From positions 5,690,026 to 5,754,025 of the forward strand of contig WARS01000046.1 in NCBI GenBank assembly GCA_008933995.1: a stretch of DNA of 64,000 bases. Reading direction: 5' to 3'. The notes below the pieces were generated by a model. That model was not told the DNA's origin, ran no database searches, and was given only the letters and a program-made list of their open reading frames with translations. A program made the position numbers and the translations under genes. This document shows, piece by piece, positions 51,201 through 53,109 of the stretch (position 1 is the first letter of the stretch; each line of letters begins with the position of its first letter). The stretch is from Datnioides undecimradiatus. Its lineage: Eukaryota > Chordata > Actinopteri > Lobotiformes > Datnioididae.

Positions 51201-51856
51201 ATGTATTGTTTTGACAATTCTTTATAAAACCAGAAAAGCAGCAGTTTTCTCATGTGAGAGGTTGAATCCAGAGTTTTCACTTGAAAAATTAATCAACCAT
51301 CAAAATAAATTATAATTTTCTATAAATGAATAATAAAAGAGGCTCAATCAGAGAAAATAATAAAAATTAATACTTAAACTGATTTTATTGTCAAAATGTT
51401 TCAAAATAACTGAAAACAGTCTTGGATCTTCTGAATTAAGCTCATGTGGTTGAGGCCTTTTTTCACTGCTACAGTAATAAAACGTTATGAAGGGCTTTGG
51501 AAACACAGCAGCAATTTGCAAATACTAGAGAGCTCAGGTCCGTTCTCTGCTCTGTTTAACTTGTGTGTGTGTCTTCCTGCAGCCGGAGCAGATCACCAGG
51601 CGCCGCTGGCTGCGTTTCCTCCCGTTCTGACCTTCCGGATGGCGTCTCTTCATCCTCCTCCTCCTCAAAGGGCCAGTCCTTCCTGCTGCGGGTCCTCAGG
51701 GCTGCGCTCCCTGTTCAGCTGCTCCTCCTGCTCCTCATTGGCCTGGCCTGTCTGGTGCCCATGACTGAGGAGGACTACAGCTGCCACCACGCCAACAACT
51801 TTGCCCGCTCCTTCCATCCCATGCTGCGCTACACCAACGGACCTCCACCCATATGA
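104..51856 (+). CDS. syne1: nesprin-1 giant (3' half, 78 coding exons), KASH-anchored spectrin-repeat protein
   Basis: Nesprin-1 sits in the outer nuclear membrane; its KASH tail binds SUN proteins in the perinuclear space while the spectrin rod reaches the cytoskeleton. The window codes the last 4931 residues; human nesprin-1 giant has about 8800, so the N-terminal actin-binding CH domains lie left of base 1. Exons are numbered w1-w78 from the first one in the window and listed below. All junction phases agree and no stop interrupts the joined frame. Most of the product is tandem spectrin-like repeats (roughly forty), broken by two non-coiled linkers (w23-w25 and w68-w69), and ends in a hydrophobic membrane segment plus a short luminal peptide. 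Long stretches match remembered human nesprin-1, for example [16 protein letters not shown] and [14 protein letters not shown] motifs in the last repeats. Teleosts have two syne1 copies; the esr1-linked one is often called syne1b, but I cannot confirm which name applies. Introns not listed separately hold nothing I recognise. Confidence 0.96.
272..2308 (+). other. syne1 introns 1 and 2 (around w2)
   Basis: 272-887 is AT-rich with no recognisable element. In 1065-2308 the part 1290-2010 is richer in C than the surroundings and begins with a GGA/GAG-rich run (1070-1130); the frames in it resemble nothing known. I see no gene there. Confidence 0.6.
888..1064 (+). CDS. syne1: syne1 exon w2
   Basis: 59 codons, phase 0-0, donor gtgagt after AGA. 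It runs from [16 protein letters not shown] to [11 protein letters not shown]. The last ten residues equal the human [11 protein letters not shown], which fixes the donor among several nearby GTGAGT copies. Confidence 0.93.
2309..2455 (+). CDS. syne1: syne1 exon w3
   Basis: 49 codons, phase 0-0. It starts [20 protein letters not shown] and ends LEEALQQ; human has VYQSLEHELQKHVSRQDTLQ at this place. Donor gtcagt. Confidence 0.93.
2731..2856 (+). CDS. syne1: syne1 exon w4
   Basis: 42 codons, phase 0-0, long T-rich tract before ggcag. [20 protein letters not shown] to IQQVKLQ; the run [12 protein letters not shown] parallels human YLDLLCSMCDLS. Confidence 0.91.
2949..3125 (+). CDS. syne1: syne1 exon w5
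   Basis: 59 codons, phase 0-0, short 92-base intron before it. [20 protein letters not shown] to LDKAQ. Fewer identities with human than its neighbours, as is usual in the middle of the rod. Confidence 0.9.
3226..3491 (+). CDS. syne1: syne1 exon w6
   Basis: 266 bases, enters in phase 0 and leaves after two bases of an Arg codon. [20 protein letters not shown] to [15 protein letters not shown] parallels human EWDNLAR, which fixes the AG|gtatcg donor. Confidence 0.92.
3712..3868 (+). CDS. syne1: syne1 exon w7
   Basis: 157 bases; its first G completes the split Arg codon. [20 protein letters not shown] to [10 protein letters not shown], matching human SDAESTAVHLEALKKL and DDKELVKEQ. Acceptor is the slightly weak accaag. 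Confidence 0.92.
3981..4379 (+). CDS. syne1: syne1 exon w8
   Basis: 133 codons, phase 0-0; larger than average. [20 protein letters not shown] to [11 protein letters not shown], matching human SHLEQRWFQLEDLIKRKIQ and VGQRRKYLNK. It covers more than one spectrin repeat. Confidence 0.94.
4512..6116 (+). CDS. syne1: syne1 exon w9, very large (1605 bases)
   Basis: 535 codons without a stop, phase 0-0, about ten times the typical exon of this gene. It starts [18 protein letters not shown] and ends [10 protein letters not shown]. Human nesprin-1 has the corresponding continuous block (for example KACHWLKQADIVTFPEINL against [19 protein letters not shown] here). About five spectrin repeats are coded without an intron. 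The right half is poorly conserved with human while the left half is well conserved. Confidence 0.96.
6585..6603 (+). repeat. poly(A) run, 19 bases
   Basis: Uninterrupted A run in intron w9-w10 (6117-6774), which is otherwise AT-rich and featureless. Confidence 0.9.
6775..7112 (+). CDS. syne1: syne1 exon w10
   Basis: 338 bases, phase 0 in and two bases of a codon out. [20 protein letters not shown] to [24 protein letters not shown] parallels human DWLEDAQELLQLAGNGLDVE. Confidence 0.92.
7240..7384 (+). CDS. syne1: syne1 exon w11
   Basis: 145 bases; a T completes a Ser codon. [20 protein letters not shown] to [18 protein letters not shown] parallels human ELMNDTEKKL. Confidence 0.91.
7690..7908 (+). 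CDS. syne1: syne1 exon w12
   Basis: 73 codons, phase 0-0. [20 protein letters not shown] to [26 protein letters not shown] matches human [18 protein letters not shown]. Confidence 0.93.
8673..8956 (+). CDS. syne1: syne1 exon w13
   Basis: 284 bases, phase 0 in, two bases of a codon out. [20 protein letters not shown] to [24 protein letters not shown] matches human LLEYHDTFVLELEQQQS. It carries an acidic loop [18 protein letters not shown] between helices. Confidence 0.93.
9193..9358 (+). CDS. syne1: syne1 exon w14
   Basis: 166 bases; C completes a Ser codon. [20 protein letters not shown] to [29 protein letters not shown] parallels human KCWVQETKEYLGNPTIEIDA. The acceptor cttgtctag is short on pyrimidines but is the only one that keeps frame. 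Confidence 0.87.
9524..9679 (+). CDS. syne1: syne1 exon w15
   Basis: 52 codons, phase 0-0. [20 protein letters not shown] to [21 protein letters not shown] is nearly the human LPSELSLQLAEVALDL. Confidence 0.93.
9981..10133 (+). CDS. syne1: syne1 exon w16
   Basis: 51 codons, phase 0-0. [20 protein letters not shown] to EAKEETK, strongly heptad-like with few prolines; donor gtaatc. Confidence 0.91.
10796..10978 (+). CDS. syne1: syne1 exon w17
   Basis: 61 codons, phase 0-0, acceptor behind a long C/T tract. [20 protein letters not shown] to RANRLKK, with an unusual cysteine cluster CEECECC at the start; the following [15 protein letters not shown] parallels human LDAAVQKFLEQNGQL. Confidence 0.92.
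11186..11323 (+). CDS. syne1: syne1 exon w18
   Basis: 46 codons, phase 0-0. [20 protein letters not shown] to [26 protein letters not shown] matches human TIAWNSASQLREQYILHQ. Confidence 0.93.
11635..11820 (+). CDS. syne1: syne1 exon w19
   Basis: 62 codons, phase 0-0. [20 protein letters not shown] to LQSLQDAAK; ends like human RLQNLQDAAK. Confidence 0.93.
12525..12647 (+). CDS. syne1: syne1 exon w20
   Basis: 41 codons, phase 0-0. [20 protein letters not shown] to [28 protein letters not shown] parallels human ATLTSPEVGRLSLKEQLSHR. Confidence 0.93.
12786..13000 (-). mobile_element. truncated fish LINE-type fragment
   Basis: Starts with AAGAAT repeats, then TTCATTTATTAGTCCCACAA and GGGGAAATTTGCAG, and continues with CAGTATAAACAGTATAAACA and TTGCACT. 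These strings are common at 3' ends of fish non-LTR elements, read on the opposite strand. No reverse-transcriptase frame is present. It abuts the acceptor region of w21. Family uncertain. Confidence 0.6.
13027..13209 (+). CDS. syne1: syne1 exon w21
   Basis: 61 codons, phase 0-0. [20 protein letters not shown] to [26 protein letters not shown] is close to identical with human. The acceptor lies just downstream of a LINE-like fragment. Confidence 0.94.
13807..13950 (+). CDS. syne1: syne1 exon w22
   Basis: 48 codons, phase 0-0. [20 protein letters not shown] to LQAQIHHHE, nearly identical with human [20 protein letters not shown]. Confidence 0.95.
14070..14340 (-). mobile_element. decayed Tc1/mariner-like transposase fragment
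   Basis: On the - strand the sequence follows the familiar fish Tc1-like transposase end: CTGACCTCAAACCCATACAG corresponds to the DLNPI motif, followed by a decayed HLWDEL segment and AAGCCAGGCCTAATTGCCCA. Stops and small gaps interrupt it. No terminal repeats seen. It lies in intron w22-w23. Confidence 0.75.
15540..16209 (+). promoter_or_regulatory. candidate internal promoter and leader before w23
   Basis: The stretch has a GGA run (15564-15594), an ETS-like CACTTCCTG at 15761, and an inverted CCAAT box (GATTGGCT, 15913-15920), then purine-rich sequence and about 200 bases of leader-like sequence that runs into w23. The next in-frame ATG is 16273 in w23; short upstream frames start at 16037 and 16198. 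Rodent and human SYNE1 give a brain-specific product, CPG2, from this part of the gene, so a similar start is possible. No transcript evidence is available here. Confidence 0.35.
16210..16428 (+). CDS. syne1: syne1 exon w23, end of repeat into conserved linker
   Basis: 73 codons, phase 0-0. [20 protein letters not shown], then [20 protein letters not shown], ending AHPSVVM. The human sequence is almost the same except for the acidic middle part. The first in-frame ATG is at 16273; the codon just before the exon is a TGA (16204-16206), so a transcript beginning directly upstream would start at Met 16273. Confidence 0.95.
16429..18517 (+). other. syne1 intron w23-w24
   Basis: 2.1 kb. A GT-rich microsatellite at about 16514-16550 and a pyrimidine-rich end (18360-18475). 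No exon-like frame supported by homology. Confidence 0.7.
16514..16550 (+). repeat. imperfect GT microsatellite
   Basis: TGTGTGTGTATGTGTGTGTG-like run with single-base breaks. Confidence 0.85.
18518..18658 (+). CDS. syne1: syne1 exon w24, highly conserved Ser/Pro/acidic linker
   Basis: 47 codons, phase 0-0. [20 protein letters not shown] through [20 protein letters not shown] and Q. By memory about 41 of 47 residues are the same in human. The segment is not coiled coil: it is rich in Ser-Pro and Glu and contains several candidate proline-directed phosphorylation sites. Confidence 0.95.
18659..19937 (+). other. syne1 intron w24-w25
   Basis: 1.3 kb with a CACCAC/CATCAC-rich patch at 19055-19110. 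I looked here for the human DIAYYQ segment and did not find it. Confidence 0.65.
19938..20051 (+). CDS. syne1: syne1 exon w25
   Basis: 38 codons, phase 0-0. [20 protein letters not shown], then [16 protein letters not shown]. The second half equals human [14 protein letters not shown]; the first half is shorter than human, which has about 40 residues beginning DIAYYQALSAERLQ at this place. Confidence 0.9.
20313..20474 (+). CDS. syne1: syne1 exon w26
   Basis: 54 codons, phase 0-0. [20 protein letters not shown] to PESQMAAHQ, matching human [20 protein letters not shown]. Acceptor ctaccacag. Confidence 0.95.
20926..21120 (+). CDS. syne1: syne1 exon w27
   Basis: 65 codons, phase 0-0. [20 protein letters not shown] to [11 protein letters not shown]; the last 20 residues are almost unchanged from human. 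The inserted SDSDGDAGD is an acidic turn. Confidence 0.95.
21226..21399 (+). CDS. syne1: syne1 exon w28
   Basis: 58 codons, phase 0-0. [20 protein letters not shown] to EEQLIDCQ, as human [19 protein letters not shown]. Confidence 0.95.
21400..23892 (+). other. syne1 intron w28-w29
   Basis: 2.5 kb, the longest intron of the left half. A short imperfect GGATTA repeat (about 21871-21908) is the only pattern seen. No coding frame recognised. Confidence 0.65.
23893..24084 (+). CDS. syne1: syne1 exon w29
   Basis: 64 codons, phase 0-0, after a 2.5-kb intron. [20 protein letters not shown] to [21 protein letters not shown] matches human SELSVHNENLLLEG. Confidence 0.95.
24870..25001 (+). CDS. syne1: syne1 exon w30
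   Basis: 44 codons, phase 0-0. [20 protein letters not shown] to [22 protein letters not shown] parallels human TQSPGVQEWLAQARTT. Confidence 0.93.
25120..25220 (+). CDS. syne1: syne1 exon w31
   Basis: 101 bases, phase 0 in, two bases out. [20 protein letters not shown] to TPNGD. The donor gtcctt is weak; it is supported by frame (GAC AG|T GAG) with the next exon. Confidence 0.88.
25404..25554 (+). CDS. syne1: syne1 exon w32
   Basis: 151 bases; T completes a Ser codon. [20 protein letters not shown] to LEQEQLSP; the helix [20 protein letters not shown] parallels human QMRMKWESLHQEFSTKQKLL. Confidence 0.91.
25786..25914 (+). CDS. syne1: syne1 exon w33
   Basis: 43 codons, phase 0-0. [20 protein letters not shown] to ERVAQE. 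A serine-rich, non-helical first half; weakly conserved with human (VLYSRPNRLLSG). Confidence 0.88.
26044..26217 (+). CDS. syne1: syne1 exon w34
   Basis: 58 codons, phase 0-0. [20 protein letters not shown] to [23 protein letters not shown] parallels human VSATSTWLDDVEERLF. Confidence 0.92.
26350..26565 (+). CDS. syne1: syne1 exon w35
   Basis: 72 codons, phase 0-0. [20 protein letters not shown] to [24 protein letters not shown] parallels human IEDTLGCLLGRLSLLDS. Confidence 0.92.
26666..26767 (+). CDS. syne1: syne1 exon w36
   Basis: 34 codons, phase 0-0. [20 protein letters not shown] to ASKQIE, parallel to human NDLKVLFTSLADNKYIILQK. Confidence 0.92.
26884..27003 (+). CDS. syne1: syne1 exon w37
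   Basis: 40 codons, phase 0-0. [20 protein letters not shown] to NQELLKLQ. Acceptor ttttatag. Confidence 0.91.
27107..27307 (+). CDS. syne1: syne1 exon w38
   Basis: 67 codons, phase 0-0. [20 protein letters not shown] to [27 protein letters not shown] parallels human IIGSRRSGLNQNLTLKSQYE. Confidence 0.95.
27415..27588 (+). CDS. syne1: syne1 exon w39
   Basis: 58 codons, phase 0-0. [20 protein letters not shown] to GVELEGILE, parallel to human EYFQGLESHMILTETLFRKI. Donor gttgtt is weak. Confidence 0.93.
27690..27821 (+). CDS. syne1: syne1 exon w40, followed by a GC donor
   Basis: 44 codons, phase 0-0. [20 protein letters not shown] to VERISLYQ, parallel to human RQLEVVESSIPSVGLVEE and RITLYQ. 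The intron begins GCAAGG, not GT; CAG|GCAAG is the standard form of a GC donor. Confidence 0.93.
27909..27954 (+). repeat. 14-bp perfect inverted repeat plus adjoining palindrome
   Basis: Arms AATGCTGTAGTCAA (27909-27922) and TTGACTACAGCATT (27929-27942) around a 6-base loop, immediately followed by the palindrome TTCAGTATACTGAA (27941-27954). It lies in the 186-base intron that begins with the GC donor at 27822. Confidence 0.9.
28008..28204 (+). CDS. syne1: syne1 exon w41
   Basis: 197 bases, phase 0 in, two bases of an Arg codon out. [20 protein letters not shown] to [25 protein letters not shown] is close to human [20 protein letters not shown]. Confidence 0.94.
28440..28572 (+). CDS. syne1: syne1 exon w42
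   Basis: 133 bases; G completes Arg. [20 protein letters not shown] to VRDHLYAFL, matching human TVPQELEMVRDHLNAFL. Donor gttggt. Confidence 0.95.
28691..28873 (+). CDS. syne1: syne1 exon w43
   Basis: 61 codons, phase 0-0. [20 protein letters not shown] to [26 protein letters not shown] is nearly unchanged from human. Confidence 0.95.
29024..29173 (+). CDS. syne1: syne1 exon w44
   Basis: 50 codons, phase 0-0. [20 protein letters not shown] to NFLQKYK, as human LQMDKLPSRHAISEVMSWIS. Confidence 0.95.
29286..29462 (+). CDS. syne1: syne1 exon w45
   Basis: 59 codons, phase 0-0. [20 protein letters not shown] to [29 protein letters not shown] is identical with human, an unusual degree of conservation for a rod repeat. 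Confidence 0.96.
29581..29736 (+). CDS. syne1: syne1 exon w46
   Basis: 52 codons, phase 0-0. [20 protein letters not shown] to VQNALKDCQ; the end equals human [11 protein letters not shown]. Confidence 0.95.
29846..30001 (+). CDS. syne1: syne1 exon w47
   Basis: 52 codons, phase 0-0. [20 protein letters not shown] to SWAHLDHM, parallel to human TWANLDHM. Confidence 0.94.
30093..30263 (+). CDS. syne1: syne1 exon w48
   Basis: 57 codons, phase 0-0. [20 protein letters not shown] to [25 protein letters not shown] parallels human YSLSRFRLLTGSLEAVQ. Confidence 0.94.
30501..30634 (+). CDS. syne1: syne1 exon w49
   Basis: 134 bases, phase 0 in, two bases of an Arg codon out. [20 protein letters not shown] to LRDVNI. 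The acceptor tttttaag-type (gttttaag) is weak in its last bases but frame and homology fix it. Confidence 0.93.
30740..30944 (+). CDS. syne1: syne1 exon w50
   Basis: 205 bases; G completes Arg. [20 protein letters not shown] to TWINNCN, as human WNNLLEEIAEQLQSSKALLQ. Donor gtgggt. Confidence 0.95.
31692..31874 (+). CDS. syne1: syne1 exon w51
   Basis: 61 codons, phase 0-0. [20 protein letters not shown] to [27 protein letters not shown] parallels human LGEQLKQQVDASAASAIQSD. Confidence 0.94.
31999..32145 (+). CDS. syne1: syne1 exon w52
   Basis: 49 codons, phase 0-0. [20 protein letters not shown] to [26 protein letters not shown] parallels human VEAEEILQGQDPSHSSDLS. Confidence 0.92.
32272..32426 (+). 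CDS. syne1: syne1 exon w53
   Basis: 155 bases, phase 0 in, two bases out. [20 protein letters not shown] to [26 protein letters not shown] parallels human NELGYRLPLNDKEIKRMQNL. Confidence 0.95.
32662..32809 (+). CDS. syne1: syne1 exon w54
   Basis: 148 bases; T completes Ser. [20 protein letters not shown] to [26 protein letters not shown] is almost the human EISGNYQHLLEQQRAHE. Confidence 0.95.
32901..32995 (+). CDS. syne1: syne1 exon w55
   Basis: 95 bases, phase 0 in, two bases of Arg out. [20 protein letters not shown] to GQMDD; human has [20 protein letters not shown]. Confidence 0.95.
33093..33327 (+). CDS. syne1: syne1 exon w56
   Basis: 235 bases; G completes Arg. [20 protein letters not shown] to [29 protein letters not shown] differs from human by one residue. 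Confidence 0.96.
33798..33992 (+). CDS. syne1: syne1 exon w57
   Basis: 65 codons, phase 0-0. [20 protein letters not shown] to ELHGLLK, as human [20 protein letters not shown]. Confidence 0.95.
33993..35273 (+). other. syne1 intron w57-w58
   Basis: 1.3 kb with the AC run at 34490-34527 and nothing else that I recognise. Confidence 0.65.
34490..34527 (+). repeat. AC microsatellite
   Basis: Uninterrupted AC dinucleotides, about 18 units. Confidence 0.95.
35274..35399 (+). CDS. syne1: syne1 exon w58
   Basis: 42 codons, phase 0-0. [20 protein letters not shown] to HSEQIRCK, parallel to human DWEKCEKGIADSLEKLRTFK. It is followed within 40 bases by a long AC microsatellite and the piggyBac MITE. 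Confidence 0.95.
35434..35491 (+). repeat. long AC microsatellite
   Basis: Uninterrupted CA dinucleotides, about 29 units, directly beside the MITE at 35498. Confidence 0.95.
35498..35792 (+). mobile_element. piggyBac-type MITE with TTAA target duplication
   Basis: 295 bases bounded by TTAA at 35494-35497 and 35793-35796. Terminal inverted repeats are 13 bases, CCCTTTGATGCAT at the left and its complement ATGCATCAAAGGG at the right. TTAA duplication and CCC ends are the piggyBac hallmarks. There is no transposase frame; a 16-base internal near-palindrome GTCCACCTGAGTGGAC lies near 35641. Non-autonomous. Confidence 0.9.
35797..37038 (+). other. rest of syne1 intron w58-w59
   Basis: Contains the first-exon-like stretch at 36340-36640 and a GT run at about 36517-36535; otherwise AT-rich without recognisable features. 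Confidence 0.6.
36340..36640 (+). promoter_or_regulatory. GA-rich, CpG-containing candidate internal first exon
   Basis: In the intron w58-w59, where CpG is otherwise rare, this stretch has many (GCGCGAG, GTGCGTGCGC, AGCGAGCGAGC). It ends with ATGACGGAGGAGGAGGAGAT and TCGAG|gttaga, which looks like an exon end. The ATG at 36615 would leave one base over, not the phase needed for w59, so if it is an exon it would serve as leader. Weak but distinct. Confidence 0.3.
37039..37194 (+). CDS. syne1: syne1 exon w59
   Basis: 52 codons, phase 0-0. [20 protein letters not shown] to WEEVCHQ; ISADDISILNERVELLQRQW of human corresponds to [20 protein letters not shown]. Confidence 0.95.
37407..37565 (+). 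CDS. syne1: syne1 exon w60
   Basis: 53 codons, phase 0-0. [20 protein letters not shown] to [27 protein letters not shown] is identical with human. Confidence 0.96.
37911..38077 (+). CDS. syne1: syne1 exon w61
   Basis: 167 bases, phase 0 in, two bases of Arg out. [20 protein letters not shown] to LLDLIAA. The following Arg codon is shared with the internal alpha2 first exon, since both splice to the acceptor at 41172. Confidence 0.96.
38464..38470 (+). promoter_or_regulatory. M-CAT (TEAD-type) motif upstream of the alpha2 start
   Basis: CATTCCT, the muscle M-CAT core, 181 bases before a TATA-like box. Nesprin-1-alpha2 is known as the muscle isoform, so the motif fits, but a 7-base match alone is weak evidence. 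Confidence 0.3.
38645..38652 (+). promoter_or_regulatory. TATA-like box, candidate nesprin-1-alpha2 promoter
   Basis: TATAAAAG lies 825 bases before the alpha2 ATG inside a 3.1-kb syne1 intron. A CAGCTG E-box follows at 38781 and a CACGTG E-box precedes at 38352. Start-site position is not visible; an unspliced leader from here would be about 790 bases. Confidence 0.35.
39179..39230 (+). repeat. CT microsatellite
   Basis: CTCTCT units with GTCTCT interruptions. Confidence 0.9.
39470..39552 (+). CDS. syne1: nesprin-1-alpha2 internal first coding exon
   Basis: The ATG stands in good context (cccccATGg). It codes [20 protein letters not shown] then DCDCDVN plus two bases of an Arg codon. The human nesprin-1-alpha2 start, as I remember it, is 31 residues ending DLPDCNCDVTR; here the end is [11 protein letters not shown]. 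Two bases remain at the end, which is exactly the phase needed for the acceptor of w62 at 41172. The intron would begin GCAGGA, so this is a GC donor. The joined isoform (this exon plus w62-w78) has 993 residues with w69 or 970 without; human alpha2 has 982. The isoform lacks the actin-binding domain and most of the rod and is the muscle nuclear-envelope form. The open frame beyond 39552 up to 39675 has no nesprin-like sequence and is taken as intron. Confidence 0.85.
41173..41335 (+). CDS. syne1: syne1 exon w62, common to giant and alpha2; GC donor follows
   Basis: 163 bases; G completes Arg. [20 protein letters not shown] to RKLNQQQ, nearly human [20 protein letters not shown]. The intron begins GCAAGT, the ideal GC donor; homology (next residues [10 protein letters not shown]) leaves no room for a GT donor. 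Confidence 0.96.
41930..42117 (+). CDS. syne1: syne1 exon w63
   Basis: 188 bases, phase 0 in, two bases of Lys out. [20 protein letters not shown] to [21 protein letters not shown] is identical with human. Donor AA|gtcagt. Confidence 0.96.
42339..42489 (+). CDS. syne1: syne1 exon w64
   Basis: 151 bases; G completes Lys. [20 protein letters not shown] to KEELKKFE, the first 20 residues identical with human. Confidence 0.97.
43087..43269 (+). CDS. syne1: syne1 exon w65
   Basis: 61 codons, phase 0-0. [20 protein letters not shown] to [29 protein letters not shown] is identical with human. Confidence 0.97.
43430..43567 (+). CDS. syne1: syne1 exon w66
   Basis: 46 codons, phase 0-0. [20 protein letters not shown] to KIKQLR; human has [20 protein letters not shown]. 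Confidence 0.97.
43886..44077 (+). CDS. syne1: syne1 exon w67
   Basis: 64 codons, phase 0-0. [20 protein letters not shown] to [24 protein letters not shown] parallels human [17 protein letters not shown]. It closes a spectrin repeat before the adaptive linker. Confidence 0.96.
44745..45063 (+). CDS. syne1: syne1 exon w68, conserved linker ([13 protein letters not shown])
   Basis: 319 bases, phase 0 in, one base of Gly out. Acidic, serine-rich, not coiled. It starts [20 protein letters not shown] and contains [20 protein letters not shown], identical with human nesprin-1 and similar to nesprin-2. It ends RTAATVLS. The rest of the exon is variable. Confidence 0.96.
45064..46165 (+). other. 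intron sequence on both sides of w69
   Basis: 642 bases before and 391 after the 23-residue exon, AT-rich. The end of the second intron contains TGACCT-TGCTC-TGACCT (46141-46157) overlapping the acceptor tract. Confidence 0.6.
45706..45774 (+). CDS. syne1: syne1 exon w69, 23-residue alternative exon (DV23 type)
   Basis: 69 bases, enters and leaves one base into a codon, so it can be skipped without changing frame. It codes [20 protein letters not shown] then SSS, 23 residues. The human alternative exon I remember as DV23 reads [20 protein letters not shown] and NTS, also 23 residues. Acceptor cttcccag and donor gtagga are good. It sits between the linker w68 and the last repeats. Confidence 0.9.
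46166..46299 (+). CDS. syne1: syne1 exon w70
   Basis: 134 bases; GT completes Gly. [20 protein letters not shown] to IDSTYMGY; phase allows joining to either w68 or w69. Parallel to human LESQIRQLGKALDDSRFQIQ. Confidence 0.95.
46749..46875 (+). CDS. syne1: syne1 exon w71
   Basis: 127 bases, phase 0 in, one base of Gly out. [20 protein letters not shown] to TDAQGK, as human MKLLGECSSSIDSVKRLEHK. Confidence 0.94.
46973..47184 (+). CDS. syne1: syne1 exon w72
   Basis: 212 bases; GT completes Gly. [20 protein letters not shown] to [25 protein letters not shown] parallels human ELSTDIQTIELQIKKLK. Confidence 0.96.
47647..47853 (+). CDS. syne1: syne1 exon w73
   Basis: 69 codons, phase 0-0. [20 protein letters not shown] to RALMQCQ; human ends RGLLQDALMQCQ. 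Confidence 0.96.
48017..48145 (+). CDS. syne1: syne1 exon w74
   Basis: 43 codons, phase 0-0. [20 protein letters not shown] to HHRTLT; human has [20 protein letters not shown]. Confidence 0.96.
48300..48365 (+). mobile_element. LINE (L2-like) 3'-tail fragment
   Basis: TGCGCTATATAAGGCAAATA followed by ATAAAACTTGACTTGAATTC resembles the very common fish L2-type 3' end (GCGCTATATAAATAAA plus a short repeat). Only the tail is present, in intron w74-w75. Confidence 0.5.
48619..48882 (+). CDS. syne1: syne1 exon w75, last coiled-coil exon
   Basis: 88 codons, phase 0-0. [20 protein letters not shown] to EAADTRQ. Against human it carries an insertion of about 14-18 residues around [19 protein letters not shown], between QLLVNTK and [12 protein letters not shown]. 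Confidence 0.94.
48991..49080 (+). CDS. syne1: syne1 exon w76, pre-KASH linker
   Basis: 30 codons, phase 0-0. [20 protein letters not shown] to TRKRT, weakly conserved; the basic end parallels human NRQKT. Confidence 0.85.
49638..49696 (+). CDS. syne1: syne1 exon w77, pre-KASH linker
   Basis: 59 bases, phase 0 in, two bases of Ser out. [19 protein letters not shown]; human starts PRGKCSLSQPG here. Acceptor gcggtacag is poor in pyrimidines close to the site but a TTTCTTTTACCCTCCC tract lies further upstream. Confidence 0.85.
49697..51582 (+). other. last syne1 intron (w77-w78)
   Basis: 1.9 kb. Contains the CTCF-like motif at 50099 and a CA run at 50488-50505. Nothing coding. Confidence 0.65.
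50099..50111 (+). promoter_or_regulatory. CTCF-like motif
   Basis: CCACTAGATGGCA fits the CTCF core CCASYAGRKGGCR at all 13 positions, with CTCCGCG just upstream. It lies 3.1 kb before the boundary between syne1 and esr1 3' ends. Confidence 0.5.
51583..51856 (+). CDS. syne1: syne1 exon w78, transmembrane segment and KASH peptide, stop TGA
   Basis: 274 bases to the stop at 51854-51856; C completes Ser. A serine-rich stretch, then [20 protein letters not shown], the membrane helix continuing IGLACLVP, then the luminal peptide [20 protein letters not shown] and [11 protein letters not shown]. The PPP-X end and the cysteine 23 residues before it are the features that bind SUN trimers (PPP in the SUN groove, Cys for the disulfide). 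The last residue is Ile where human nesprin-1 has Leu. Confidence 0.98.
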
Positions 51857-52056
51857 AGAGCAGCTGACTGTCTCTCCACTGCTTTGCCAAGGCCTCACCT
51901 GCTTCCTGTGAATGTTTCCTCTTCACCCTGTGCCCTAAAACAACAAACTGCAACATGCATGATGAAGTGATCCAGAGGTGATATGAAGACTTCTCTCACT
52001 AACATTGCACACCCACTCTCCTGAGATCACCTCAGCCCTTTAAACAGACTCTCGGG

Positions 52057-52062
52057 AATAAA
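52057..52062 (+). terminator. proximal syne1 poly(A) signal
   Basis: AATAAA 200 bases after the stop codon; would give a short 3' UTR. Confidence 0.45.
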
Positions 52063-53025
52063 TGGACCTTCATCTGGAGACCCCACCTTCCCCCAATCCA
52101 AATATTTCATGTTGTTTTAACTTAAATGTGTATATTATTTTTGAAGGTTTCTGAAGAAATCGATGAAAACAAAGCACTATTTATATACTGTATGTTGGGA
52201 GCCAAAGTCCACCGTGCTTTTTGTCCATGATATCGAGTGCTGCTACTATTTATTTAGTGTTCAATCAGTTAATAGATTGTTAGTATTGATGAAGCTAATG
52301 CACCACCTTGAGTGTGGGATATCTTACCTGAAAACTGTACAGTAGACTCGCAGTATAAGTAGCAATCATTCACAATGAAGACTCGTATGAAGAAGAAGTC
52401 AGACATGATGACTGAAGCAAACTTTCTGAAGGAGATGTTGCTCGATGTCTTTTTGCTTGACACATTTCAGAATAACCTGCTTGAATCTGGACATGAAGTC
52501 TTCGTACAATGTTAAAGCTAAAATCTGAACCTATAGCACTGACATGAGCACTGTCGAAGGTACTGCACTGAAGCCGTCCATGCCAAGATGGCCGACTTCG
52601 TTCCCCGAAAAGCCAAGGCTTGTATTCCTGTTTTTAATTCAGTATTTAATCAACTGGGGCAGATATGAAAAAAAAAAGATATTAAGCTCTCTTGTTAAAA
52701 ACTTTAAACTTATTTGTATATTATTGTCGAAAAGCCTTTGAATACAGGCAGTTATTTTTTTATCTTTTGGTTTGAGCATGCACTTGAAAGTCCCCTGCTT
52801 TTAAGAAAGCCAAACAATCACTGGTAGTGTTTTAGTAGACGGCTGTGACATTGAAATAGTGTGCTTTGTAATAACTGCTTTGATGATTATTCTGCAGTGA
52901 TGTCACATCAGAATCACTGCGTTGTTAAAACAAACTGTAAAAAAAATGATGAAATATGAAAATGGTTATTTATGTATGTACAGTTTGCTAATGCTGACTT
53001 CATGAAGAATACTCTCTTTGCAAAT

Positions 53026-53031
53026 AATAAA
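53026..53031 (+). terminator. distal syne1 poly(A) signal
   Basis: AATAAA inside AATAATAAAAAATG, followed by TTTTTGGG-type T/G-rich sequence about 40 bases on. Likely main 3' end. Confidence 0.65.
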
Positions 53032-53109
53032 AAATGAAATATTTACTCCTGCGTAGTCTTCCACTTGATTTTTGGGACAAAAAAACTGGGAGAATAAAAG
53101 TGATGAACA

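Larger units (their letters stand above)
51857..53050 (+). other. syne1: syne1 3' untranslated region
   Basis: About 1.2 kb after the stop without a coherent frame, AT-rich toward the end. Two AATAAA signals are visible (52057 and 53026). The end near 53050 is inferred from the second signal. Confidence 0.75.
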
